Shown: positions 18,292-30,166 of the stretch, one piece after another | How the letters are laid out: each line of letters opens with the position of its first letter | Position numbering within the stretch: the stretch's first letter is position 1 | NCBI GenBank assembly: GCA_947184155.2 | Contig: CAMXCT020006457.1 | Coordinates: forward strand, 163,581-227,580 | Origin: Cladocopium goreaui | Lineage: Eukaryota > Sar > Dinophyceae > Suessiales > Symbiodiniaceae | DNA length: 64,000 nt | Direction of reading: 5' to 3' | Program-made: the position numbers and the translations under genes | The notes under the pieces: generated by a model | What the model saw: the letters and a program-made list of their open reading frames with translations, nothing else | What the model was told of the DNA's origin: nothing | Databases searched by the model: none

Positions 18292-18958
18292 AAGATGGTG
18301 TGTGACAAAGTTGTCTGCGTGAAAGATGGTGTGTGACAAAGATGGTGTGGTGAAAGATGGTGTGTGACAAAGTTGTGTGTGAAAGAAGGTGTGTCAAAGA
18401 TGGTGTGTGACAAAGTTGTGTGTGAAAGATGGTGTGCAAAAAATTGTCTGTGACGGTGTGTGAAAGATGTGTGTGTATGTGTGTGTGTGTCAAAGATGTG
18501 GTGTCAAAGATGGTGTGTGACAAAGGTGTGTGTGAAAGATGGTGTGTGAAAAATAGTGTGTGACAAAGTTGTGTGTGAAAGATGGTGTGTCAAAGATGGT
18601 GTGTGAAAGATGGTGTTGATGGTGTGTGACAAAGTGCTGACAAAGATGGTGTGTCACAGATGGGGTGTGAAAGATGGTGTGTGACAAAGTGGTGTGTGAA
18701 AGATAGTGTGACAAAGTGGTGTGTGAAAGATGGTGTGTGGCAAAGTTGTGTGTGAAAGATGGTGTTGATGGTGTGTGAAAGATAGTGTGTGACAAAGTGG
18801 TTTGTGCAAGATGGTGTGTGACAAAGCTGTGTGTGAAAGATGGTGTGGGACAAAGTGGTGTGAAAGATGGTGTGTCAAAGTTGGTGTGTCAAGGATAGTG
18901 TCTGAAAGATGGTGTGAGACAAATTTGTGTGAGAAAGATAGTGTGTCAAAGATGATGT
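18292..18958. repeat. Degenerate GTGTGTGAAAGATG / GTGTGACAAAG tandem array
   Basis: The modules TGTGTGACAAAG and TGTGTGAAAGATGG alternate for about 670 bp with frequent length changes. Both strands stay open over long distances because the modules lack stop codons. The resulting H/T/S-rich peptides are translation artefacts. Confidence 0.9.
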
Positions 18959-18961
18959 GGA

Positions 18962-19690
18962 GGCTCTGTGTACTGCGCCTGCCACGCGAAAGGCAGCCGC
19001 GGCCCCAGCGGCGGCCACGCGCGCCGCAGCTCGTCCAGGAGCCTCTGTGTACTGCGCCTGCCACGCCAAAGGCAGCTGCGGCCCCAGCGGCGGCCACGCG
19101 CGCCGCAGCTCGTCCAGGAGGCTCTGTGTACTGCGCCTGCCACGCCAAAGGCAGCCGCGGCCCCAGCGGCGGCCACGCGCGCCGCAGCTCCTCCAGGAGG
19201 CCCTGTGTACTGAAGCGCGCCGCAGCTCGTCCAGGAGGCTCTGTGTATTGCGCCTGCCACGCCAAAGGCAGCCGCGGCCCTAGCGGCGGCCACGCGCGCC
19301 GCAGCTCGTCCAGGAGGCTCTGTGTACTGCGCCTGCCACGCCAAAGGCAGCCGCGGCCCCAGCGGCCAATGGCGGCCACGCGCGCCGCAGCTCGTCCAGG
19401 AGGCTCTGTGTACTGCGCCTGCCACGCCAAAGGCAGCCGCGGCCCCAGCGGCGGCCACGCGCGCCGCAGCTCGTCCAGGAGGCTCTGTGTTCTGCGCCTG
19501 CCACGCCAAAGGCAGCCGCGGCCCCAGCAGCGGCCACGCGCGCCGCAGCTCGTCCAGGAGGCTCTGTGTACTGCGCCTGCCAGAAAGGCAGCCGCGGCCC
19601 CAGCGGCGGCCACGCGCGCCGCAGCTCCGCCAGGAGGCTCTGTGTAGTGCGCCTGCCACGCAAAAGGCAAGCTCTCTGTACTGCGCCTGC
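18962..19690. repeat. 79-bp GC-rich tandem array, about nine copies
   Basis: Unit starts (GGCTCTGTGT and variants) fall at 18962, 19041, 19120, 19199, 19237 (after a 38-bp truncated unit), 19316, 19402 (7-bp insertion), 19481, 19560 and 19636. Each unit contains CTGCGCCTGCCACGCC and the palindromic GGCCACGCGCGCCGC region. The unit is not a multiple of three, so all three frames of both strands are cycled. This produces long spurious ORFs (281 codons on plus, 498 and 316 on minus). It lies in an intron of the second ankyrin gene. Confidence 0.93.
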
Positions 19691-19695
19691 CTGAT

Positions 19696-19801
19696 CGAGT
19701 GAGTGGGTGAGTGAGTGGATGGAGTGAGTGAGGGAGGGAGTGAGTGAGTGAGGGAGGGAGTGAGTGAGTGAGTGATGAATGAGTGAGTGATGAGTAGTGA
19801 T
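19696..19801. repeat. GAGT-type simple repeat
   Basis: Runs of GAGTGAGTGAGG and variants follow directly on the 79-bp array. The element is low complexity with no coding value. Confidence 0.85.
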
Positions 19802-19883
19802 GAGTGCGGCGCGGCGGCGGCGGCGGACGGAGGAGAGCGGCGGGATCCAAGCGAAAAACAAGAACCCCACACAGTGATGTGGG

Positions 19884-20170
19884 GAAAAATCTCCATTTCA
19901 TTTTCGCTGGCAGGCGCGCGGGATTCTCGCGTTTTTTGATGTAAGTGTGATTGTTTATGTTTTTTTCGTGGTTCATGGTTGTGCGTTGTGCGTATTTTTC
20001 TTCATTGGACGGCATGTTCAATTTGCGTGCCACGCGCAGTCGCGCAGTGCTTTGCGATGGTTGAAAAAACATCAGTTTTATTTTCGCTGGCACGCGCGTG
20101 CGCGCGATTTTCGCTTTTATTGATGTCTCGAAAGTGTGTTTTTTTTTCATGTTGTTTTTTGTGCTTCATG
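19884..20170. repeat. Two direct copies of a roughly 105-bp segment
   Basis: Segments 19884-19990 and 20063-20170 share TTTTCGCTGGCA, a GCGCG-rich stretch, TTTTCGC or CTCGCG, TTGATGT, and a T-rich tail with TTCATG. The copies are diverged. They lie between the two tandem arrays and share the word GCCTGCCACGC-like with the 79-bp unit. Confidence 0.6.
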
Positions 20171-20417
20171 TTTTTCCTTGTTTTTCTTTCAATGCAAGGT
20201 TTTTTTCTTTTCAACTGTTTCAACGTGACGCATTTTTTTTTGTATCTGTTATGTTCTCTTTTTTGGGGGGGTTCGTGGGTGGGGGGCGGGGTGGGGCGAT
20301 AATAACGTTCTCACCGCGCCTATCATGTTGCGCTTTTAAACTGCCTGTGATCATTTTCACTGCTCGTGCCTCTTGTTAGCCGCTTCTCATGTTACCCCCT
20401 TAACATTGTTGGTGGTA

Positions 20418-20925
20418 CGCTGTTGGCTTTCTTATGTTTATGTAAACATGCTGCTAATGGTACGCCGTTGGCTTTCTTATGTTTATGTTAACACGCTGTT
20501 GCTGATACGCTGTTGGCTTTCATATGTTGATGTTACCACGCTGTTGCTGATACGCTGTTGGCTTTCTGGTGTTTATGTAAACGCTGCTGATGGTACGCTG
20601 TTGAGTTTCTTATGTTTATGTTAACGCCCTGTTGGTGGTACGCTGTTGGCTTCCCAATGTTTATGTAAACGCTCTGTTGGTGGTACGCAGTTAGCTTTCT
20701 TATGTTTAGGTTAGCTCGCTGTTGATGGTACGCTGTTGACTTTCTTATGTTTATGTTACGACGCCGTTAATGGTACACGGTTGGCTTTCTGATGTTTATG
20801 TAAGCGCTCCGTTGGTGGTACGCTGTTGGCTTTCTTATGTTTATGTTAACACGCTTTTGAAGGCTTTTGATGGTACGCTCTTGGCTTTCTTATGTGTATG
20901 TTAACACACTCGTGGCTGATGCGTC
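20418..20925. repeat. 45-bp tandem array, about 11 copies
   Basis: The unit CGCTGTTGGCTTTCTTATGT plus about 25 bases is repeated head to tail with roughly 80-90 percent similarity by eye. Because 45 is a multiple of three, the plus strand reads a 15-residue periodic peptide (RCWLSYVYVNTLLLI-like) until a 43-bp unit breaks the frame. No start, splice site or known domain supports a protein. Confidence 0.9.
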
Positions 20926-21492
20926 GCCAGAATTCCCTTGGACGCAATACATGCAAAAACACTGAAAAATGATCAGGTCCTTGCTGGAGCCGCGTTGCAT
21001 CGAAAGCCAGGTCTCCAACAAATTTTGGATTCCATTCGGCTGTGCAGAAGGAATGCGCCGCTGGCCTTGTCAGAGTGTCACCTAGTGACACCTTCAAAGC
21101 TGCACGCCTTCAGTGGCTCCGCCAGATGAAAAAGTTTCCTACAGTTCCTGCGGGACAAGCCTTTGAAAAAACATGCAAGGGTGAAGATTGACAAATCAAC
21201 AAAAAACCGCACTTTTTAGCCGTTTCGGGCGACGGCTAGACATAGGGTTTGCGCAAAAAAATCACATGCACACAAGTAAATATAAATGTACACATAATAT
21301 TTAGTTAGTTCTATAGTTCTATAAATGTGTGTGCATATATCATATGTGGATATCATACATACAGTATGATGTAGCTTTAACATTTGTATATATTATATAT
21401 TAAAATATATGATATATTCATGTCACCCATGATCACCCCTTAATCCGTTCCCAACGTTGGATCCTCCACGTCTCCGTATTGGGCTCTCCCAC

Positions 21493-21543
21493 GAAGCCCG
21501 CTTCAGCTGCGAGATGCAGGGCTGTGACGCCATCTGCCCGAAC
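21493..21543 (-). CDS. Ankyrin-repeat exon (second ankyrin gene, upstream-most found)
   Basis: This 51-bp exon encodes VRADGVTALHLAAEAGF, the DGxTALHLAA start of an ankyrin repeat. The acceptor is CCAG|G and the donor GTGGGA after the TTC codon, phase 0. It joins the 17353-17379 micro-exon. The 3.9-kb intron between them carries the tandem arrays. Earlier exons should lie between here and the synthetase gene ending at 23549, but none could be proven. The function of the ankyrin protein is unknown; such repeats mediate protein binding. Confidence 0.78.
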
Positions 21544-23548
21544 CTGGAGATCCGGCACCGAAATGGTCATGGTTTTTTGCCGACACGCCAAAAAAACAAC
21601 GGTGAAAAACGATAAAAAACTATAGTATATAGGTAGGTAAAGAGGTAAAATATGTTCCAATTCCATCCAATTCCCATCCTAGTGTCTATCTTTTACCTAC
21701 TAAAATGGCTTGGAGCAGGCCTGTTTATAGCTGGAAATATCATCGAACTACATGAAGGATTGTCCATTGCAATGTTTGATTAGAAGTGCTTAAATTTATT
21801 TATGCTGCTTCATTCCCAGTTCTCGGTGGTTTTTGGTGAAATCGTCAGTAGGGGCAATACCATTGCTATGCCAATACTGGTGTATCAACCTGGTTGCGAT
21901 GTGGTCACTGGAAAGCATCTGCTTAGTGACCATAGTGACATCCAAGGCTACTATCGCGTGGGCTACTAAGCCCCTCTCAAAATTGCTATGATCGATATCT
22001 ATCGATATCTTATGTACAAGAAGTGGGATAAATCGATAGGCCACTAGCTAAGTCAACAACATGAAAATGGGAGATTTAGGCGTTTGGAGCCGGATTCCTT
22101 AGAACTAGGTGGAACATAGACTTGCATCGTCGTCAACCGGAGTACGTTTTGTGCATGTCGAAATTCTATTCAATCCGTATTTGGCAATCGATGTGCACTC
22201 ACTACTACTGTGTGCAAGCCGCACGGTCAAGAGATGTCAATAGTCTAATAGCCACTCCCTTTGCCATGATGGTTATTCATCTCAGGTATTCTGTCTATTC
22301 CAACTGGACTAATCCAATAAACTAGTAATGGTGTTAGTGGATGATATCCCAATCCCTTCCGCCCAATATTAGACATCCCCCAAAAACTCGCTTTAGCATT
22401 GGATCTGTTCATTTTGGGGCTCTTATGGGGCTATCTCTCTGCGTTTTTTTTTGTCACCGCCTGTCTTAAACGCAAGCGGGCGAAGATTTGCAAAGCCATT
22501 TCTGACCACAGGACGCCAAACATGGGGGGTGACGTGTTCCAACATTGGGCTCAACACCAGGCATATTTTCACATCCGATTCCTTAAATACTTAAATATAT
22601 CTCTCCCCACTACACATCCCCATTTTATACATGCAAATACATAGCTGAACGGTTTTTCGCGTCCTTTTTGCTAGCTTGCGTTCAAATTATGTTCACATTG
22701 GGTTCAAATCGCGTTCAAATTACGTTCAATCCTGTTCAAGTTGCGCAAAAATTACTAGAAAATCATCCTTTGAAAGCGCTTTATGAAAAGTCGTCCCCAA
22801 CAATTCCTGTCCAACTTTCCAATACTTTACTTTTTCTGATCTGGACAGGTGTCCGGGTGTCTTAGGTTGACCTAGGTATATCCACATTCCATGAACTCAA
22901 TTGGTGGTGATTGTAAAGTGATTGTATATCCACAATTGGGGGTAACTATAATATATCCACAATGACTCTATATATATATATATCAAGTGCTTAGTTTACT
23001 ATATCCACAATATCCACATAAAGTGGTTGGTTTTATAACCCCAAGTGTCATTGTCGTGGTATGTCGTGGTCATCCTGCGGCCGAAAGGAGCCAAATAGGG
23101 GCAACTCAGGTGACATGGGATTTCTATAGGAATACCCTTGGAACAGTGAACGAACTCAAATGATTGGTTTGGAACAGTGGCATCTAGTGCCGAACTTGTG
23201 CCAGAATATTTTTCAGAATATTAATGAATATTCTGAATATTCATCCCGGATTGTCACGTCTGATGCTCCCCTGGCAGAGTTCAAGGGCTGTAATTAATTA
23301 AATTTGGAAACAGTTCTGCGGCTGTGCCCGCTCAAAACTGTGACGGAGCCTCTGTGCTTAAAACGTTCCTGTCAGACACTGACAAAACAGTGAACACAGA
23401 AAACACTATGGTTGCAAAACCTTTGGATGTCTACTTATTTTGCCTATAGCCCATACAAAAACATCTTCAAATGCACCTATGCGACATTATGCGACATGTT
23501 GCAAAAATAAATCGGTTTATATAAACCATCCATCCATGCCTATGTACA
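21544..23548. other. Intergenic or intronic DNA without supported genes
   Basis: AT-rich sequence. The segment at 23213-23235 can form the hairpin CAGAATATT-AATG-AATATTCTG. A weak ankyrin-like reading (GASDVTIR) occurs on the minus strand near 23250-23280 but duplicates residues of the next exon, so it is not called. Confidence 0.45.
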
Positions 23549-24130
23549 TCACTGCGCGCATGCAGCGGTGCGAACAGCGTCATTCATAGTGGTCTCCTCC
23601 TTGCACTTTGGTCCGTTGCATGGCTCACGCGGTTCATAGACCATGGAAACACAGCAGTCAGCCGACCAGGTATGAATAAAACAACAGTATGATAAAAACA
23701 TTGGTACAATATGGCCTACTCCTGTACTAGATATGACCAACAATCGTAGTTCAACAGGAAAAAAATCCTCCAGAAACAGCTGGCCTAAAGCTTGGATGTT
23801 CGCAGGGAGGGCAGGACATATCTCTGTTCCTCGGTGCCACCCAGGATTGGTTGGCGAAAAACACCGTCCAACTTTGGTCATTTGGCAAATGTACTGTTTG
23901 ACACCGCACCAATAATGCGTTTTTTTTTAAACATATTCATATACAATATTAATTGTCTATCTTATTGTCTATCTCTCAATTCCTTTCATGTATTAACATC
24001 GATTGACTTAAACTGATTTACTGATCGATTTATTTATTGACCTATTCATTTGTTTGAGTATATTTTCAGTTGTTTATGTGTTGATTCACTGATTCATTTA
24101 TCTATTGAATTCTTTACAATTCCTCACGCT

Positions 24131-24162
<32 letters not shown>

Positions 24163-27100
24163 CATGGACCCGTATCGTGCACCACATCAGAAGCCGTCCA
24201 TTTCTCGACAGACCATGACTGACCGCAGCCGAAGCGGCTTCCAATTTGCTCCGGATCGCCTTTTTGTCCATCTTGCCAGTGCCGGTGTGGGGGATCTCTC
24301 TCCAAACCTTGTCTTGGGCATTTTGGAGCCCAAAAATCTTCCATCCCAACCTGGCAGGTGAGGTTCTCTATATAGATTATGCTAGATTCTATGTACATAT
24401 GATTTCCTGCTCCTTCCTTCTCTTCCTCCTCCTCGTCTCCTCTCCTCCTCTCACTTCATCATGCCAGGATTACATTTCTGCCCAAAACAAATGAAAAAAG
24501 TGGAGATCATAGAATTCCTCCAGCAACTTTGAAAGTCAGCCCCTGGAATTTTGATGGTTAACCAGCTATTGTAACCCATTTTTAGAAGCCATGGGGAGCC
24601 ACAAAACCAACTGGGGCTGTCACCAGAACATCGTCAGGCAGCTGAAATTTCGCAAAGGAACCAGACAGGTGCCTCGCAAGGAAGGCAGGGAATAGCATCA
24701 TTCTCATGGACAATCAGCTAAGATTAACAGTATTAGATGATTAACATATTAACCATGATTAACCAGCTAAGATTAACAGTATTATTAATGTTATTCACCA
24801 TGATTAACCAGTATTAGACATTATTGACAATTGTTGACCATTATTAGCCATTATTAACTGTCAGCCAATGATACTTAGATAATGATAATCCATGATAATG
24901 CGCGACAATAAATGTGACAATCATGTTCTATCGTCACTAAGATAATGAGGATGGATAATGATAATGACAATCATGTGACAATCAAACAGTGGCAGGGAAT
25001 CTATGTTAGATGATGATACTTAGCTAAAAATAAATATTCCTAGATGTAAACACCAAAAATTAGATAGATCATCTACAACAAAATAGATGGCCTACAAAAA
25101 ACTCCCGTACTTTTTGAAGCTACTGTTGCGGGGTACTTCTTAGTATGCATGTGCTGCATGCCCCATGGCAACAGATTATAAAGCAACTGCCCATCGTGAT
25201 CCAAGGTTTACCCAATTCTGTAATGCCAAACTGAACTTTGACATAAAAACAGATTTTCTGACTTTAAAAAAATGAATTTGACTTAATTATAACTTAATTA
25301 TCTTAATTAGGTAAAACATCTAGCATTCTTTGGAATGTTTCTTTGGTTTTCCCTTGGCACCTGATGAATTGAGACTTTACAACTGCACTTTCCTGCCACT
25401 CTGCGTCTGGATTAGGATCACTAGGTTTCACGGTGCATCGCGTGGCTCAGAATTTAGACAATGTTTTTGGAGAAACCGCACCTCAGAACCAATTGATATA
25501 CATGGTGTGCATATATATATATATGTGTGTGTATATACACGTTGTAATATCAATATGTTTGCATTATGTAATTCACATAATACGATATATATATATATGT
25601 ATGTATGTATGTAATATGAATATCTCATATATATATGGATATATAATATTATAGAATATTATATATACATAAGGATGGTCTCTCCCAAAATCTTTGTCGA
25701 ACATCGGCCGCTGAGAGACTGGTGGATCCGCTCCAGCAATCCTTCGGCGCTCTGGCCCTTCTCCAGAATCACCTCACCGGGCACCACCGGTGAAGCAACG
25801 TGGGAAATGCCCAAAACGTGGGAAATCCCATAGATTCTATAGATGGAGGCTATTTATGGCTGGGAAATGCTGGGAAAATCATGCAAATGCTGACTTATCC
25901 GATCTTATCCGGCTTATTTTTATGCCATGTTTGATTACCGGAGGGTATTCAACAACAAATCAGTGGAGTGTTTGGCCCTTGGGAAATGGAATCAATGGAT
26001 ATTGAAGCAACAAACTAAGACTTTGAGCACCAAGAATGAGATTATGAGATTCGAATCAATGAAGATTGATAATTTATCATGAACATGGTCAGCAGCCAAT
26101 ATGCGAATAACAGGCACCAATCAATGCCGAATTTACCTGCTGCCAACCAAATGCACCATCCCTGGTTGGTGGTTTCAACTGAATGGGATGGTCAGGCCAT
26201 TTGGTGTAAGCCAAACCATGGTTCAGAGTGGAGCATGACTTATATTCACGATTCCCCAAGTGGAATCATGTTCCATTGGGAAAATAACGAATCACCTTAA
26301 AGAAAGCCAGGATAATTCTGAATTATTTCATCTTATTTCTATGTTTTTGGATCTTGTTGGATGCGAATTCAGTTTCCAGGGCTGGCTGATGGTTGAGCTA
26401 CAGATCCGAGAATATGAAAGTCAATTGAGATCCAACATCGGTTTTTGTTGGTCACTTGGTCCCCAACCAATGGTTGTTTCATAATCCATTGCCCCTGGCC
26501 TGTTGGTGAGCACACACACACACACGTCTCCGTATCTTGCATGAAGTCAATGCACAAACACAAACAAAACAATGTAAACACAAATCATCTACCAAATCAG
26601 TTGCTGTCTTTCGAGTGATCCCACCAACTGACATCCTACTGTATCTGACAGGAGGAGCGGGATGCTGACAGAAAATCTAGAGACCCTCGTCTGGCTCTTG
26701 GGGAACAATGTATATATCACTTAGCTAAACATGTTTGTCCAGAAACACCATTAAAACCCAAACACTTTAGTCGTTTTTGACATAATACAATGTATCAAAC
26801 ATGGGAAAGCCGAGTAAAATCCCACGAAGCCTATATATATATATTATGATATATATATATATCTCTCTCTCTCTCTCTTTTCCCAATTTCATAAATCCCA
26901 TTTTAAATAGATATATCATGATGTATCTCAATGTATCCACGTCATATAAGTTTACATATCTTGATCATTTATGAAATACCCTCTGGTGGTAAACAAACAG
27001 TTCGCTATTGAAAATGGCCCAGTCGAAATAGTGGATTTACCCATTAATAGCGTGGTGGATCTTTCCATAGTTTTTGGTATGTTTACCACAGGCATCCAGA

Positions 27101-30100
27101 GGCTAAATCCCATTCAATTCCATTAAACCACCATAAAACCCTCATTAAATCACCATTTTCCTATGGTTTTCCTATGGTTTTCCTATGGTTTTCCAGGTAT
27201 ATCCATGGACGTTGACGAGCGGCCACCACCACAGGTCGCTCGTCCCACTTGGGGTGCGGCACGGCCACCACCGCCGCCATGGCCACACCCGGCAGGGCTG
27301 TCACGGCGTTCCTTGGCGACAGCGGCAGGGTTGAGCTACTGATGATACAATGGATGATACAACTATATAATAGATAAGTATCAGAAAATTGTATCATATA
27401 TACTTATAATTACTTATATATCTGGATAATGATACTATTTATCTGGATAAGTATAATGATACAATCAATGGTTGGTGGTTTCAACCCCTACAACTGGTGA
27501 ATCCCCCCCGATTTGGGTTTATAACGGAATGGATGTACCCTCTGGTTATGTCAAAATAGCTATTGAAAATGGTGATTTAGTTCGTGGATTTTCCCATTGA
27601 AAATGGCATAGGATGTATAATGGATGTATAATGATACAACTATATAAGTGGGTGATTTTCCATGATGGATAAGGTTTTTATAGATCACCCAGTTTTGTAG
27701 GTTTTTGGTTAGATGGATAAATAGATATCCCATACCCTCTGGTTATGTCAAAATAGCTATTGAAAATGGTGATTTAGTTCGTGGATTTTCCCATTGAAAA
27801 TGGTGATTTTCCATAGCTACGTTAAATTACCAGAGGGTATAATGATACAATCAATGGATTGGTTTAAGGGAAAATCTTAACCGGAAACCCATGGTTTTTA
27901 CCATCAAACATCAAATTGGTTGGGGTTTCCTGTAAATTTTCCCATCATCCAATTCTATGATACAACTGTATAATGGATGTATAATGATACAATGGTCTAG
28001 GATGGAAAAAACAGATGAAAAAGACAGTTGCCTTTTGGTTTCCTGCTCCACATCTGCTAAAAGATCCCATACCCTCTGGTAATTTGTTACATAGCTATTG
28101 AAAATGGTGATTTATAGTGGATTTCCCCATTGAAAATGGTGATTTTCCATAGCTACGTTAAATTACCAGAGGGTATAATGATACAACTATATAAGTATAA
28201 ATAGATATGCACGCAGAACACAAAAAAAACACATAAAATCAAATAAAAAACATATAAATATAATGAAGTCAAATTTAATTTAATATCTCTTAAGAGGAAT
28301 ACATGATGGGAATCATTGGTTAACAGCCCAGTATGGACTTGAGCATCTTGGGGTTCATCCCAGTGATGAATCACCCTAGAAACATCTAGAAACCATGGTT
28401 TTGTGTTGGAATATGTTGGAATGTATTGGGTCTGTTCACTTTGGGGGCCCGTACAATTGGTATCCAATATAGTCTATGAGTAATATTAAGCGGAAGGGAT
28501 TACCTTACAAAAGTGCGATAAACAAAACCCCAGGGGCAAACTCCGGAACCCCAAACTGGCGCCCAAGGATCTCCATATCAATCGAAGAGATCCATTCTCC
28601 ACCTGAAGCTGGGGCAGGAACTGGGCAACAAGCATGGCCATCAACCACAACTACCATGTAGGGATGTTTTTCTGTTTGTCCAGGCATTGGATGGTGAATG
28701 TGTTTGTTTTTTTTTCTTTTGTTTTGAGAGTATAGATGGTGAATATATATTGGGTTTATCACATTGGTCAATTAATATTCAATGGACATTTGGTTTTCTT
28801 TGATGGACCATGTCATGTTCTTGTTTTTCTGCCGGCTGATGATGGCTGATGATTACACATGATGGCACATAACATCCTCCAACCCTGTTGCCAACCAAAC
28901 ACTACTGCAAAATCCATACGTTTCGCAAACATCATTGATGGGTCAAAACTCATCAATAGAACTAATCAAGAAATTCAAGAAACAACTTATATAACTACAT
29001 ATAAAATCATATAACTATCATGTGCTTCGGAAAAACCTTAGTGGGTTTCCTTAGCTCCCCATTTCGTATAGGGAATATGAATACCCCTATAGTGATCCTC
29101 CGCTCCCATGTCCAAGGCCACAGCCAGACTTGATCACATCCTTTGATCGATCGCCTGTCGGACGGCTGGAGTAGATATCAGTCGGGAGCTACCATCCCCT
29201 GAAAATCACTGATTTTTAGGGGAAAGTAGTTTGCCGGTTTGGTAAATGGTATAAGTTGGTATAGCATCTTCAATGTGAATTTGTGGGGGGTCAGGACCGC
29301 AAAATAGAAACCAGAAGCTCGTATAAATTTGATTGCAAACCAAAACGCAGATTCCAGTATATGCATTGTATCATTCTCTTAAAGCAATGTGCATGGAATT
29401 TGAATATGTTGACATCCATGTCAATGCAGGGGAGCACCTCGCAAAGAAACAACATGGTTTATGAATCAGGTTTGACAACATATGTGATGTGAGACAATGA
29501 CTGACGTGGATTCATATTTACCCCTACGGAACCATTATCTGGGTGTTCTCGAGGGGTGTCAACAATTCCATTTCCGGCAGGTTGGTTCCAGTCGGATTAC
29601 CCTCTGGTGAACTAACATAGCAATGGAAAATCACCATTTTTAATGGGAAAATCCACTATAAATGGCCATTTTCAATTGCTATGTTAGTTCACCAGAGGGT
29701 AAGACCATTGAGCCAAGTTGCTAATGATAATAGCCCCATCTTCATCGATCCTTAGCGTCACTGGAGATCTTAAGTCAGATATTCTGTTACTATCCCTGCG
29801 GTTGTGGAACCTGTAGATACCTGAGGCCTTTACCATCCTATACCAATATGGAGGTCCCTCAGGGTATCAACGGCAGGATGCAATCCCCACAACTTGCTCG
29901 TGAGTTGGCACAGTTGTCTTGCATGTCAGCAGCAAACATTGCCTGGGAAATAGAATGGAATGAAGTATACTAAGTATACCCTCTGGTAATTCAACACTTT
30001 GCTATGGAACGAGGCAGATTTATAGATAATCTACCTATCAAAAGGTGGTTTTCCATGGTTGTGCTGTGGAAAAGAATTACTATTTACATTCCATTTATAA

Positions 30101-30166
30101 CCCCAGTGGCTTGGCCACGTCGCCGGTGATCAGCCAACCGTTGAAGAACTTGTCATGGGCGTCTAC
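23549..30166 (-). CDS. Acyl-CoA synthetase exons 20-28 (C-terminal lid domain)
   Basis: Exons encode DKFFNGWLITGDVA (20), IDEDGAIII (21, 29 bp), DRSKDVIKS (22, 30 bp), GEWISSIDME (23, 31 bp), GVAMAAVVAVPHPKWDERPV (24), ILEKGQSAEGLLERIH (25), SFAKFQLPDDVLVT (26), VWREIPHTGTGKMDKKAIR (27) and a short tail TMNDAVRTAACAQ-stop (28). GDV binds the ribose, and the lysine of TGTGK is the usual catalytic residue of the adenylation step. Donors are GC, GC, GC, GA, GC, GT, GC and GT. The last exon is supported only by frame, splice sites and fitting length, so it is less certain. Confidence 0.83.

Noticed and set aside
18654..20150. 498-codon minus-strand ORF (and 316-codon, 281-codon companions)
   Set aside because: These run through the tandem arrays. 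The repeats lack stops in several frames on both strands, and the peptides are low-complexity with no domain.
24108..24398. 94-codon minus-strand ORF taken whole as a gene
   Set aside because: Only the 84-bp part at 24224-24307 (in another frame) is exon 27 of the synthetase. The remainder is intron sequence.
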